From: Anaerolineae bacterium
GTDB taxonomy: Bacteria; Chloroflexota; Anaerolineae; B4-G1; SLSP01
Length of the DNA stretch: 42,552 nucleotides
Assembly: GCA_016934645.1 (NCBI GenBank)
Contig: JAFGSL010000163.1
Location: 1-42,552 of the forward strand
Direction of reading: 5' to 3'
Positions within the stretch are counted from its first letter, which is position 1. Each line of letters opens with the position of its first letter. The notes under the pieces are model-generated. The model was not told the DNA's origin, did not search any database, and saw only the letters and a program-made list of their open reading frames with translations. Position numbers and translations under genes: made by a program. Shown here one piece after another: positions 23,269 through 32,163 of this stretch.

Positions 23269-24662
23269 GCAGTACCTCCTGCCTTATGCTGATTAGTCGT
23301 GCTTTCCGGCTGGATAATCGGAATTTTAACCGTGAACGTGCTGCCAAACCCGACCTCACTGACGACGTTCACGCTTCCTCCCATAAGTGTAGTCAATTGT
23401 TTCACTATGGAAAGTCCCAATCCGAAACCTTTGTGCTCCCGCGTTGCCGAACTATCGGCCTGGCGGAAAGGCTCGAAGATTACGCCTTGGATTTCTTGCT
23501 CAATGCCCGGTCCGGTATCCGCAACGTCGATGGCCCAATGTTCTTCATCAGGACGATAAAAGTGAACGCTGATACCACCTTTCTGGGTGAATTTCAACGC
23601 GTTGTTGATAAGATTGATAAGAATCTGGTGTAACCGTTTGCAATCCCCCTCAAGCGTAGCGGGGACTGCGGGAGAAACGTGGACCTTGAGATACAGCTTC
23701 TTCGATTCCACCAGCACGCGCATTGTGGATTCCATATCGTCAACCAGGTCTTGCAGTGCGAAAGATTCAATGACTAGGGAAAGCTGTCCTGCTTCCATAC
23801 GCGCCTGGTCGAGTAAGTCATTGACTAAGTTTAACAGGCGTTCATCATTGGCGATAATACGCTCGAGCGCACCACGTTGCTTTTGGGAGAGCGGGCCATA
23901 GACCTCCGCCTGGAGCATTTCAGCAAATCCCTGGATGGAGCTAAGGGGCGTGCGCAGTTCGTGCGAAACAATAGAAAGAAAGCGTGACTTGAGCCGGTCC
24001 AGTTCCTGGAGCTTTTCGTAGGCGACGGTCAGTTGTTCGTTGGCTTGCTGCAGTTCATGGGTGCGCAAGCGCACGCGGTCTTCTAGTTCCAGGTTAAGAG
24101 CGCGCAGGTCAAGTAGGGCATTTTCCAGGCTGCGAGCAGAGAGCCAGGCGACGAAGGCTACGGTAAAGAAACCGAGGACAGTGGGAATGCCTGGAAAATT
24201 GTGTAATACATATACATCCATATAAACTATAATTGAACTACACACTCCTGCTGCCACAAAACTGGCCCAGGGCCTGAGAATTACACTGGACATCAGAATA
24301 GGGATGGTGAAAAGGAAAAGCGAACGACCTCCTACAACTTGACTAGGTTCGTCTGCGAAAGTGAAAAGGACAATCCACGATAAAACAAACAGTGTAGCCG
24401 CTATCTCGCCTCTTATATAACGGTTAATCAAATATATCGTTGTGAGTCCCAGCAAAAAAGCGATAACTGCGGGGAACAGCCTATAAAGTGTGTCATCAGA
24501 GGATATACCGAGAATATATATCGCTAATAACGCCAACAAAGCCAACAATGTTATTGCACAAGTACCCACCAGAAGAATGTTTAAAAGCTTACGCCGTCGC
24601 GCATCTTCAGGATCTTGTGAGGATACTTCTAGCAAACGTTGACTTATTACTCGTAGATTCAT
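23265..24662 (-). CDS. Membrane sensor histidine kinase
   Basis: Hybrid-less sensor kinase of about 465 residues. Six hydrophobic helices (about residues 20-185) form a membrane sensor without an extracellular domain; a coiled segment (about 190-225, rich in Leu and Glu) leads to the HisKA motif SIVSHELRTPLSSIQG (His about 239). The ATPase domain has NLINNALKF (N box), VADTGPGIE (G1), IFEPFRQAD (F box) and GFGLGLSIVKQL (G2). ATG 24662 begins one base after the diterpene cyclase stop; TTG 24677 would add five residues and overlap it. Cotranscription with the terpene genes suggests it senses or regulates that process. Confidence 0.9.
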   Translation of the reverse strand: MNLRVISQRLLEVSSQDPEDARRRKLLNILLVGTCAITLLALLALLAIYILGISSDDTLYRLFPAVIAFLLGLTTIYLINRYIRGEIAATLFVLSWIVLFTFADEPSQVVGGRSLFLFTIPILMSSVILRPWASFVAAGVCSSIIVYMDVYVLHNFPGIPTVLGFFTVAFVAWLSARSLENALLDLRALNLELEDRVRLRTHELQQANEQLTVAYEKLQELDRLKSRFLSIVSHELRTPLSSIQGFAEMLQAEVYGPLSQKQRGALERIIANDERLLNLVNDLLDQARMEAGQLSLVIESFALQDLVDDMESTMRVLVESKKLYLKVHVSPAVPATLEGDCKRLHQILINLINNALKFTQKGGISVHFYRPDEEHWAIDVADTGPGIEQEIQGVIFEPFRQADSSATREHKGFGLGLSIVKQLTTLMGGSVNVVSEVGFGSTFTVKIPIIQPESTTNQHKAGGTA

Positions 24663-24663
24663 G

Positions 24664-26130
24664 CTAATCTTGCTCAAGAAGTATTAACGCGCTCAAAATG
24701 GCTGCTCGGACTACTAATTCGGGACAATACAAACATTTGCCGATCCATAGAGGAGGATAAGGAGGATCCATATGATCCTGCAGCCAATTGCTTGCGTGGT
24801 GAAAAACCTGATCCGGCACTTTATAACCTTGCCGCTTGCAAAATGCCAATGCCTGCAAAGAATAAGCCGTTTCTTCAGCAGTAGGTAGATAATACCCCCA
24901 TGAGCCATCAGTATTTTGTGTTTCCAGAATCCACTCAAATGCTGACTCGATAATCATATCTTGATATCCTGCACAAGCAATGGCGGCATGAGCTGTCGCA
25001 TAATAGGGAGAAACATGCCATTTGTCAACCCAAAAAGCTTGTGCAACCCTTGACTCCCAAAGAAAACGAACGATTTTCTGAACTGCCGGATGATCGACTT
25101 CAAGCCCTGCCACCCGCAATGCATCTAGAATGTGAATATTGGCACTGATAGATGGGTTAGATTCAAGGTCATAACAACGGAAGTAATAAGCGCTTTCATA
25201 GCGTAATACAGCATCTAGATCAACTTGTCGTCCAAAAGATGTTAAAACCTTGTAGACTAAACCTGTATCATCCCCATCTTTAGGCGTATACTCTGATGAA
25301 AACCCCACTCCTTTTTGAGGAACCCAGGTTCTCTCAAGATGATCCAGATGAGGTTGGCATAAATTTAACGATTGCGAATCCAGGTTAGTTAAGATCAAAT
25401 GCCATAACGCCCAAGCAGGTTCAAAAACATCGAAAGGTGCTACATTGGGAGCTTTGCCCTGAATTGTGACTTTGCGCAGATACTCAAGTGCTGCAGGATC
25501 GCGACGATTGACATAAAGAGCAAAGTAAGCAGTAGCGGCAGGACTTGTTCCTACTGAACCATTCAACTCCTGTAAGTTATCAACATCGAGTAGATTTCTA
25601 TTGTCAACGCCAGCCATCTCGGCAGAAAATGCAACCGTTACAAAGCGGTTGATCATATGTTGTGGCAAAATTGCCAATTTCGCAGAGCGTTGAGGAACAA
25701 GCTCTGTCAGGAGGTGATTCTCATTACGATGGATTGCCCCAAGAGCACTTACTTCCTGCATAAGAGTAGGTGCAAGTAGTTCGAATCCTACTGTATCACC
25801 AGCCAGATCACGCTTCAGTGTTTTTATTGCAGGTTCTAAAGCGTCTTCTGCACGTTGCAAATGAGAGCGGTCTTGAGATCGGCTACGTCTGGCAAGCGCA
25901 TTCATCGCTGCTAAAGTTGAAATGACTCGATCGTGACCGTAATATAACTGACTAGCACCCCAACTCCCGTCTGGTAATTGGTTTTTTCGGAGCCATTCGA
26001 GAGCCAAGTCAGACATAGGTTCACCGATTTCGGTCAAGCGGGCAATCCAGGCTGTATCATATACCGTGGGAGACATGCGACCAGGCCCAATTTGACGTAT
26101 CAAGTTGTGCAGATTTGTAGACAAATTCAT
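24664..26130 (-). CDS. Class II diterpene cyclase (DxDD type)
   Basis: Protonation-initiated cyclase expected to turn geranylgeranyl diphosphate into a bicyclic diphosphate such as tuberculosinyl, kolavenyl or copalyl diphosphate. The catalytic DxDD reads DGDD in YTPKDGDDTGLVYK (about residue 300). Barrel repeats include QLPDGSWGASQ near the N-terminus and TQNTDGSWGYYLP near residue 410, and SPTVYDTAWIARL matches the usual TxYDTAWVA-type N-terminus. Length 488 matches bacterial class II enzymes such as Rv3377c. No class I DDxxD domain. DNA is clearly more AT-rich than most of the window, and no ribosome-binding site is obvious before ATG 26130. Confidence 0.9.
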   Translation of the reverse strand: MNLSTNLHNLIRQIGPGRMSPTVYDTAWIARLTEIGEPMSDLALEWLRKNQLPDGSWGASQLYYGHDRVISTLAAMNALARRSRSQDRSHLQRAEDALEPAIKTLKRDLAGDTVGFELLAPTLMQEVSALGAIHRNENHLLTELVPQRSAKLAILPQHMINRFVTVAFSAEMAGVDNRNLLDVDNLQELNGSVGTSPAATAYFALYVNRRDPAALEYLRKVTIQGKAPNVAPFDVFEPAWALWHLILTNLDSQSLNLCQPHLDHLERTWVPQKGVGFSSEYTPKDGDDTGLVYKVLTSFGRQVDLDAVLRYESAYYFRCYDLESNPSISANIHILDALRVAGLEVDHPAVQKIVRFLWESRVAQAFWVDKWHVSPYYATAHAAIACAGYQDMIIESAFEWILETQNTDGSWGYYLPTAEETAYSLQALAFCKRQGYKVPDQVFHHASNWLQDHMDPPYPPLWIGKCLYCPELVVRAAILSALILLEQD

Positions 26131-26157
26131 GTGTATGTACTCTTGATTGTGTTCGTT

Positions 26158-27078
26158 TTACCCAAAATCACAAGGAAATTTCACTTGAGATAAAGGGTAC
26201 CATATACTAGAATTGAACTGAGCACCAACACCCAAAGTTTGTTCACGATTTAGGTGATAAAAATCGCGCATCGCCGCCCAATCGACTTCTGTCATCTCCG
26301 TATAAGTGCTCTCGCCTTTGGGCCGGGCGTAGATGTGGTCAAACAAAATGGCGCGCAATTGCCGGGCATGCAAATAGGGAGATGGCGCAACGGTGAAGTA
26401 CAAATCCTCATTGCCAGTCGCCACCAGGGGCATATCGAAGGCGGCGAATTTATCGAAACCAATGAAGACGTCTACCGGCGCGACGTATTCTCCATAGTAC
26501 GTCTCGACAATTTCACGTTTGTTGGGCAAACGGCCGTATGTCTGGTGAAAATGTACACTGATTTCAGCGATGGTTTCCGCGGCATCGTGCGCGCACACGC
26601 CAAAGAAGAGCCGGTGCCGGGAGTGCGAAGCTGTACGCTGTTCCACGGCTTCGAAGTGATCGAGGACCTCAGCGTAAGGCGTTGGTTCCAGATAGCGCCG
26701 GTAGTCGCCATACACACGCACCCGTACATCGTAGGCCTCATAGAAGTCCAGGAAATCCTGCCCCCGCGCAAACCAGGATAACCCATCGCGGATCAGGTCA
26801 CTGTACCCCTCACCGCGCGCCAGGATATCCGGGCCAAAGACGGGGGTGAGCAAGGTGTCAACGCCATGATCGAAGAATAATTGATAAAGTTCCACGTGAC
26901 GACGTCCGGCGATGTCCAGATACGCTTCAACAAAATCCTCCGCCACAGCTTCGGGATGTTCCAATATCAGCCACCGGCGCGTCCCGTTGATTGGAAACAC
27001 ACATACCTTCGGGCCGGCCTCCCGCACAATGTGTGCAACTTCCTCGGTGGGTAAATCCAAAAAAGTCTCAAGCTCCAT
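26158..27078 (-). CDS. Tuberculosinol/kolavelool synthase-like enzyme (Rv3378c family)
   Basis: Closely resembles Rv3378c of M. tuberculosis, a cis-prenyltransferase-fold enzyme that releases diphosphate from tuberculosinyl diphosphate to give a diterpene alcohol or, with adenosine, a nucleoside. Matching segments from memory of that family: FLDLPTEEVAHIV, GPKVCVFPINGTRRW, HRLFFGVCAHDAAETIA, REIVETYYGEYV, FIGFDKFAAFDMPL and LYFTVAPSPYL with ILFDHIYAR. Length 306 fits. It lies 27 bp before the class II cyclase gene, the same pairing as Rv3377c-Rv3378c and the kolavelool pair of Herpetosiphon. The exact alcohol or acceptor cannot be read from sequence. Its DNA is more GC-rich than the genes on either side. 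Confidence 0.88.
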   Translation of the reverse strand: MELETFLDLPTEEVAHIVREAGPKVCVFPINGTRRWLILEHPEAVAEDFVEAYLDIAGRRHVELYQLFFDHGVDTLLTPVFGPDILARGEGYSDLIRDGLSWFARGQDFLDFYEAYDVRVRVYGDYRRYLEPTPYAEVLDHFEAVEQRTASHSRHRLFFGVCAHDAAETIAEISVHFHQTYGRLPNKREIVETYYGEYVAPVDVFIGFDKFAAFDMPLVATGNEDLYFTVAPSPYLHARQLRAILFDHIYARPKGESTYTEMTEVDWAAMRDFYHLNREQTLGVGAQFNSSIWYPLSQVKFPCDFG

Positions 27079-27081
27079 TAT

Positions 27082-28446
27082 TCACGCCTCTTTGTAAGTC
27101 ACTATATTGGGCATCGCTTTCCACAACCGTGGCATGACGATACCATAGAAAACTATAGTGACAATCATAATCCAGGGAACATAAATCAGAGGATCCGTCG
27201 ACACGTATAGCCCCGGCAAAATAACATCGCTGCCCCATAAAGCAAATGTAACTAATCGCCACACGTCTACAAGGGCATAAGGCAAAAATACTAGCCAAAC
27301 CAACCAATTTGTTCTTCGTTGCCCAGAAATAGCAACAAGATAACTAAACACAACAATCCCTAGGGATAATTCCCACACAACATTCATCCAGATATAAACA
27401 CCCAGATATAATGCAAAAGCCAGATCAAGGGCAAAAATGGGAACCTCATATCCAGGACGCTTGGCAGGTTTTGTTATGCAGTAAAAACCTAAAAACCCTA
27501 AAGGCAGCAATAGTGCTAAGCGAATGATCAATGAAAAGAAAAACGCTTGTGGGGTTGGCCCTAGAAGATAGGCCAAAATCTGAGTAATAGAGTGATTGTA
27601 TCCTAAGAACGGGTCTCCAGGTCCTCGCCAAGGATAGGCATTGCCATTAATGCTGGATAAAAGCTTAGAATAGGAGATGTGCTGTTGCCAGCCATAGGGG
27701 ATACCAGCAATTAGAGTCACGCCACCTGCGATAATGCAATATGAGATAACGACCAGAACTAATAGTCTAGCAAAGAAACGATAGCGTCCGAGAAACAAAG
27801 GAACTGCAATGGCAAAAACCCATTGCGGCTTGATTTGCAAAATGATCGAAGCCCAGAGAACGGACCAACCCAACCGCTCACAAAGAATAGCATCTATAAA
27901 CAAGGTGGCCAGTAAGGCCATAAAGACATACACATTGAGATAGGCTAGATCATTCCAGAATGTGGTAAAAAGCACCCATATCGGCAAGGTCCATGCCAAG
28001 CTGTGTATAGCTTGCGTCATATTGTGTCGCTGGAAGATTTTTCCCCATAAGAGGTAAAGCCCGACATAAATTAAGCAGTGTAGCAATGTGTGAACTACAG
28101 TCACAGCTAGAGGAGATAAGCCAAGAAAAACGGTGAAGACAAATGCATAAGATGGCGCATATTGGTAGAACTCCATTTTATCTACAGGTGGTTGTGGATA
28201 CAGGTCCTGGCGAAGTTGGAAACGTTTTGCTGCATCTAGATAGATTCTGAGATCATCGGGGATCACTACCCCTTCCGCACCAACCCATCCTGGCACCCCT
28301 CCGAGAATTCCTGCTTCAGGGAACAACATCACTGCTAAAACTAACCCTTGCACCACCAACCGCAACACGGTGTATACCACCGTCGCTATCAACAGCGCAC
28401 GGTAGATCTTGGAGTTCTGCCAGAGTTGCTTGATCTCGGATCCCAT
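27082..28446 (-). CDS. Polytopic GT87/DUF2029-like glycosyltransferase
   Basis: Membrane protein of about 454 residues and ten or more helices. The segment DLRIYLDAAKRFQLRQDLYP followed by MEFYQYAPSYAFVFTVFLG fits the first loop of GT87/DUF2029 polyprenyl-phosphate-sugar transferases (Asp, then DLYP and YxYxP), and LQIKPQWVFAIAVPLFLGR fits the family's lipid-side Lys-Pro-Gln segment. It would transfer a sugar from a lipid carrier outside the membrane. It lies three bases before the Rv3378c-like gene, so it may glycosylate a product of the terpene pathway; that is inference. AT-rich like the cyclase gene. Confidence 0.72.
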   Translation of the reverse strand: MGSEIKQLWQNSKIYRALLIATVVYTVLRLVVQGLVLAVMLFPEAGILGGVPGWVGAEGVVIPDDLRIYLDAAKRFQLRQDLYPQPPVDKMEFYQYAPSYAFVFTVFLGLSPLAVTVVHTLLHCLIYVGLYLLWGKIFQRHNMTQAIHSLAWTLPIWVLFTTFWNDLAYLNVYVFMALLATLFIDAILCERLGWSVLWASIILQIKPQWVFAIAVPLFLGRYRFFARLLVLVVISYCIIAGGVTLIAGIPYGWQQHISYSKLLSSINGNAYPWRGPGDPFLGYNHSITQILAYLLGPTPQAFFFSLIIRLALLLPLGFLGFYCITKPAKRPGYEVPIFALDLAFALYLGVYIWMNVVWELSLGIVVFSYLVAISGQRRTNWLVWLVFLPYALVDVWRLVTFALWGSDVILPGLYVSTDPLIYVPWIMIVTIVFYGIVMPRLWKAMPNIVTYKEA

Positions 28447-28448
28447 AG

Positions 28449-28994
28449 CTACGCGAGCAAAAACAGATAACTATAGTCAATAGCGCTGATGACCAGTGTC
28501 ATAAACAGGGCAAACCAAGTGGCGTTCACCAGCGCGGTCTTCAACGGCTTATCCTTCTGCTGCCGCAACCCGCCCATAAGCAATGTGCCAATAAGACCCA
28601 ACGCCAGACCATGTAGGACGATACCTATCCAGGGAGAGCCATCCGAAGCAATGCCCTGAGCCAATGCAAGTCCTACACCTGCCAACCCGCCGAATAGCGC
28701 ATCGGTCTTCCAGCTGCTCCAGCGGCTTTCCGTCCCTAGATAAGCGGCAAAGAGCACCTGCAATCCTCCAAAAGCGACGATATTGACCAACGTGATCGAC
28801 CACGGCTCATAATATCCACTGATGAGTGGCTCGGTAAAGCGAATGAGCAGTGATCCCACCACGGCACTGATTGCACTGCACACAATCGCATCACGGCGGC
28901 GACCTTTGGCCCACAACCACACTGTCGCCATGAAAAGAATTAATACAGGCGCGTTTTGTATGAATTCCCAGAAGATTGCGTTGATGAACGGCAT
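28449..28994 (-). CDS. Hypothetical five-helix membrane protein
   Basis: Not recognised. About 181 residues with five or six hydrophobic helices (near 15-30, 40-55, 65-85, 100-120, 125-145 and 160-180). The final helix has VISAIDYSYLFLLA. ATG 28994 is chosen because the upstream FtsX gene stops one base before it and GGTGAG lies in front; the longer frame to 29066 would overlap ftsX by 71 bases. It is two bases before the GT87-like gene, so coupled translation within the same operon is likely. Confidence 0.7.
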   Translation of the reverse strand: MPFINAIFWEFIQNAPVLILFMATVWLWAKGRRRDAIVCSAISAVVGSLLIRFTEPLISGYYEPWSITLVNIVAFGGLQVLFAAYLGTESRWSSWKTDALFGGLAGVGLALAQGIASDGSPWIGIVLHGLALGLIGTLLMGGLRQQKDKPLKTALVNATWFALFMTLVISAIDYSYLFLLA

Positions 28995-28995
28995 C

Positions 28996-31323
28996 TCACT
29001 CACCGCGCAAAACGTCGACGATGGATACCCGCGCCGCCCGTTTCCCTGGTAGATAGCTCCCTGCAATGCTGACCCCGGTCATCAACAGGGGGAGTGCTAA
29101 GACGTATAACCCGTTTATCGGCATCTCCACCGCACCAAAGCCGTACGTCTTGGCCAACAACGACAGTATACTTTTCGTAAAGAACCAGCCTAGTGGAAGC
29201 CCAAGTATAGCCGCCAAAAGACCCAGAAATCCGGCGGTGGTATTCACCATCATAACGACTTGCGAGGGGGTAAAACCCACTGTCTTCAGCACTCCGATGA
29301 TGCGTAGCTTCTCTTGTACCGCCAGCAATGAAGTGTTAAACACACTAACCAAAGCTATACCGATTAGGATACCGGATAATACGAAAAGTGCAAGTTGTAG
29401 GTAGATAACCACTCCGGGAATGGCCTGTCCCGCCAGGGTCATGTTCAAGTCGGACTCAGGTCTTGGTTCGAGATAACGTTTCAGCATATCCGTATCTGCA
29501 CCCGGCGCGAGTTTCAGGTAGTAGATCGAAGGGCTTTCACCTGGCAGCAGCCGTGCCAGCGTGGAGAAGTTCGCTATCGCCATCTGACCTGTATTGACCG
29601 GCTCGGTGTAAGCACCGACGATGCGCCAGGTGACAGGCCGGTGACGCCAGCCGTCCAAAACAACCGTCAGTTCATCCCCCACGCTCAGTCCCAACCAATC
29701 CAACAATCCCTGTCCAGCCATCGCTTCGTTAGTCCCGGAATGTATCATCCGTCCCGCAAGGATTCTGAACGGGAAATTCTCGACATCCCCAGCCACTGCC
29801 CGCACCTGGAAGGTTTCGCCCGTTAGCGTTTCGACGTCGACGTGATACTCGCCATAGAAAGCTTCCACGCCAGGCGCGTGCGCCAGCAGATACTGGACCC
29901 GGCTATCGCTGGTGACGCCGCGCGTGACCACCGCATCGTAAGCAACGCCTAAGAGGGATGGATTTGCCTTATAGGTTTCGAGTGTTTCATTCAGCGCCAG
30001 CCCAAAGACAATGCCGATGACCCCGAGCAGCAGGTTCAGGCCTGTGGTCAACGAGCGGAATGGTCTAGCGAAGATGTCGCCCAATCCCAGGGTAAAAGGA
30101 ATCGGGAAGCCCAGGCGTGCCGCCAACCGCGGCAGCCAGAACTCCTTTTTGGCGGGCGCTTCTGCGCCAGTCGCAATCGCCTTGACAATGTTCGCCTTGG
30201 CCGCACGCTGCGCCACACGCCATGTCGCCATCACGATAATCGCAGGCACGCTGCCTAAGACGACCACGATAATCCAAGGGTTCAGTGGCGGTTGGAACGT
30301 TGTGCTCAATGATGAGGCAATGTTCTTCAGCGGTAATGGGGAAAGGAGGATGCCCAAGAGCAGCCCTAGCGGACAGCCGATCCAGCCTAAAACCAGGTAT
30401 TGCCCAATGTAGAGCCACAAAATCTGCGCTTTAGTGAAGCCGATAGCTTTGAGGATCCCCACCTGCCGGAACTGTGACAGCACGAACGCGCTGATGCTAC
30501 TGACAATCACCAGCACCGTCGCCAGAATCGCAAAGAGGCTGAATGCACCCAACATGATGAAATTGAGCCGCGCGCCGAAGTTCGCCGACCGCTTAACGTC
30601 CCGCCAATCCGTGTGGATGCGCACCGCGTCCGGCTGCAGCAATGCCTCGATCTGTGTCAGGGCCTCATCCACGGCCTCCGGGTCCGCCAACCGCACGCCG
30701 AGGGACCACTCCCAGGCCGTTTCGTCGGAATACAGTTCTTGAAAGAGGTCCTCGCTGACGTAGAGATAAGGGGGCTGGGTATTGCGGTAGGTATCCCAGA
30801 TGGGATTGTACGCTAATCCGATGACCGGCAGCGCCACTTTCTTCCCATCCTGCCGGGTGACGCCCACAGTGTCCCCGACAGCGAGATCGTACAAATCGGA
30901 TAGGTCGCGGCTTGCCAAAACCTCAGTTTGATGGGAAAGCAGATACCTTCCCTCTTGAACCAGCAGGCGATTCACCTGCGGCTGCCGGGCTGGCGTGCTT
31001 CTGATGCTCACCCAGACTCGCGTGTCATCAATTTGAATCCGGTTCGTAACACTGTAGCGAAGGCCGGTGCTCTCCGTTACTTCTGGTAGCGCTTCGATTT
31101 GCTCTACATCGCGACGCCTGATTCTGTCGCGATCGAAATAGAGCCACAGATGCGCGCCGTTCAATTCGGTGAAGGAGCGATCGTAAGGAGCACTGAGGTT
31201 GAGCAGCGTCGCCAGCGCCAGGGTCAGCAGCGTCGTTGCCGAGACAATGGTGACCAGCGTCAAAAGGGAGATGAAGGGCCTCCCGAAAACGTCTGCTTTG
31301 ATTTTCTGCCACACTGCTAACAT
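28996..31323 (-). CDS. ABC transporter permease with two FtsX domains (MacB/YtrF-like)
   Basis: Permease of the MacB/LolE mechanotransmission type. Order: N-terminal helix (about residues 15-35), a large extracellular domain (about 40-235), three helices forming FtsX domain 1 (about 255-370) with FRQVGILKAIGFTKAQILWLY, a second transmembrane helix and extracellular domain (about 420-625), then FtsX domain 2 (about 640-765) with KLRIIGVLKTVGFTPSQVVMM. It works with the ATPase gene 105 bp upstream. Such pairs export lipids, lipoproteins, peptides or drugs; here the terpene genes downstream make a diterpenoid a candidate cargo. ATG 31323 follows AGGATGTACG. Confidence 0.9.
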   Translation of the reverse strand: MLAVWQKIKADVFGRPFISLLTLVTIVSATTLLTLALATLLNLSAPYDRSFTELNGAHLWLYFDRDRIRRRDVEQIEALPEVTESTGLRYSVTNRIQIDDTRVWVSIRSTPARQPQVNRLLVQEGRYLLSHQTEVLASRDLSDLYDLAVGDTVGVTRQDGKKVALPVIGLAYNPIWDTYRNTQPPYLYVSEDLFQELYSDETAWEWSLGVRLADPEAVDEALTQIEALLQPDAVRIHTDWRDVKRSANFGARLNFIMLGAFSLFAILATVLVIVSSISAFVLSQFRQVGILKAIGFTKAQILWLYIGQYLVLGWIGCPLGLLLGILLSPLPLKNIASSLSTTFQPPLNPWIIVVVLGSVPAIIVMATWRVAQRAAKANIVKAIATGAEAPAKKEFWLPRLAARLGFPIPFTLGLGDIFARPFRSLTTGLNLLLGVIGIVFGLALNETLETYKANPSLLGVAYDAVVTRGVTSDSRVQYLLAHAPGVEAFYGEYHVDVETLTGETFQVRAVAGDVENFPFRILAGRMIHSGTNEAMAGQGLLDWLGLSVGDELTVVLDGWRHRPVTWRIVGAYTEPVNTGQMAIANFSTLARLLPGESPSIYYLKLAPGADTDMLKRYLEPRPESDLNMTLAGQAIPGVVIYLQLALFVLSGILIGIALVSVFNTSLLAVQEKLRIIGVLKTVGFTPSQVVMMVNTTAGFLGLLAAILGLPLGWFFTKSILSLLAKTYGFGAVEMPINGLYVLALPLLMTGVSIAGSYLPGKRAARVSIVDVLRGE

Positions 31324-31340
31324 CGTACATCCTAAAAAAC

Positions 31341-31410
31341 CACCAATCTACACGAATTCTCACGAATGGAAAAATTTAGTGTGGATTCGTGAAAATTAGT
31401 GGTGAAATTC
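31341..31410. repeat. Word-like repeat (attcgtgaaaattagtgg family) between ABC genes
   Basis: The gap between the ATPase and permease genes is made of words such as caccaatctacacgaattc, tcacgaatgg, gtggattcgtgaaaattag and tggtgaaattc, partly as inverted copies. It begins about 15 bases after the ATPase stop. No ORF is encoded. Confidence 0.6.
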
Positions 31411-31428
31411 TCAGAAACGCGCGTGAAA

Positions 31429-32163
31429 TCAAGTCCCTGTCAACGCGGCCATGGACTGCGCGATCTGTCGCACATCACTGCCCTGCAACTCCTCGACCAG
31501 ACGGCCATCGCGGATGAAGATAACGTGCTTGGCCTGCGCAGCGGCGGCCGCATCGTGTGTCACCATCAAAATCGTCTGACCCTGCGCGTTGAATTCCTGC
31601 AGGATGCGCAACACGTCCTGCCCACTTGCGCTGTCCAAATTGCCCGTCGGCTCGTCCGCCAGCAGCAATGTGGGATGGTTGATCAACGCGCGCGCGATGG
31701 CAACGCGCTGCTGTTGTCCACCCGACAATTCCCACGGATGCTTGCTCGCCTGATCCAGAATGCCCAGGCGCTCCAGTAGAGCGTCGGCTCGGTGGCGCAC
31801 GGTCTTGCGATCCCGCCCGCTCTGCAACAGAGCGGGCAATTCGACGTTTGCCTGAATCGTCAAATTGTCGATCAGATTGAAGAACTGAAAGATGAAGCCG
31901 ATATGTGCGCGGCGAAATTTCGCCAACGCCGTCTCACCCATCTGACTCAGCGCAACCCCCTTGACCTCGACCATCCCGGCTGTAGGACGATCCAGGCCGC
32001 CCATCAAGTGCAACAACGTGGACTTGCCGCTGCCCGATGGCCCCATCACCGCCACGAAGTCGCCGTCGGCAATGTCCAGGGAGACACCCCGCAGCGCCGC
32101 AAAGGTGACGGCGCCGGTCTTGTAGACCTTCTCCACATCCACAATTTTGACCAGTGGGGTCAT
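31429..32163 (-). CDS. ABC transporter ATP-binding protein (LolD/MacB type)
   Basis: Cytoplasmic ATPase partner of the downstream FtsX permease. Walker [20 protein letters not shown]-loop [13 protein letters not shown], signature [19 protein letters not shown], Walker [14 protein letters not shown] and switch His in [11 protein letters not shown]. The FQFFNL and GNLDS forms are typical of the LolD/MacB/FtsE group. About 244 residues. ATG 32163 overlaps the stop of the GNAT gene (ATGA), so it is preferred over GTG 32178. Confidence 0.94.
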   Translation of the reverse strand: MTPLVKIVDVEKVYKTGAVTFAALRGVSLDIADGDFVAVMGPSGSGKSTLLHLMGGLDRPTAGMVEVKGVALSQMGETALAKFRRAHIGFIFQFFNLIDNLTIQANVELPALLQSGRDRKTVRHRADALLERLGILDQASKHPWELSGGQQQRVAIARALINHPTLLLADEPTGNLDSASGQDVLRILQEFNAQGQTILMVTHDAAAAAQAKHVIFIRDGRLVEELQGSDVRQIAQSMAALTGT

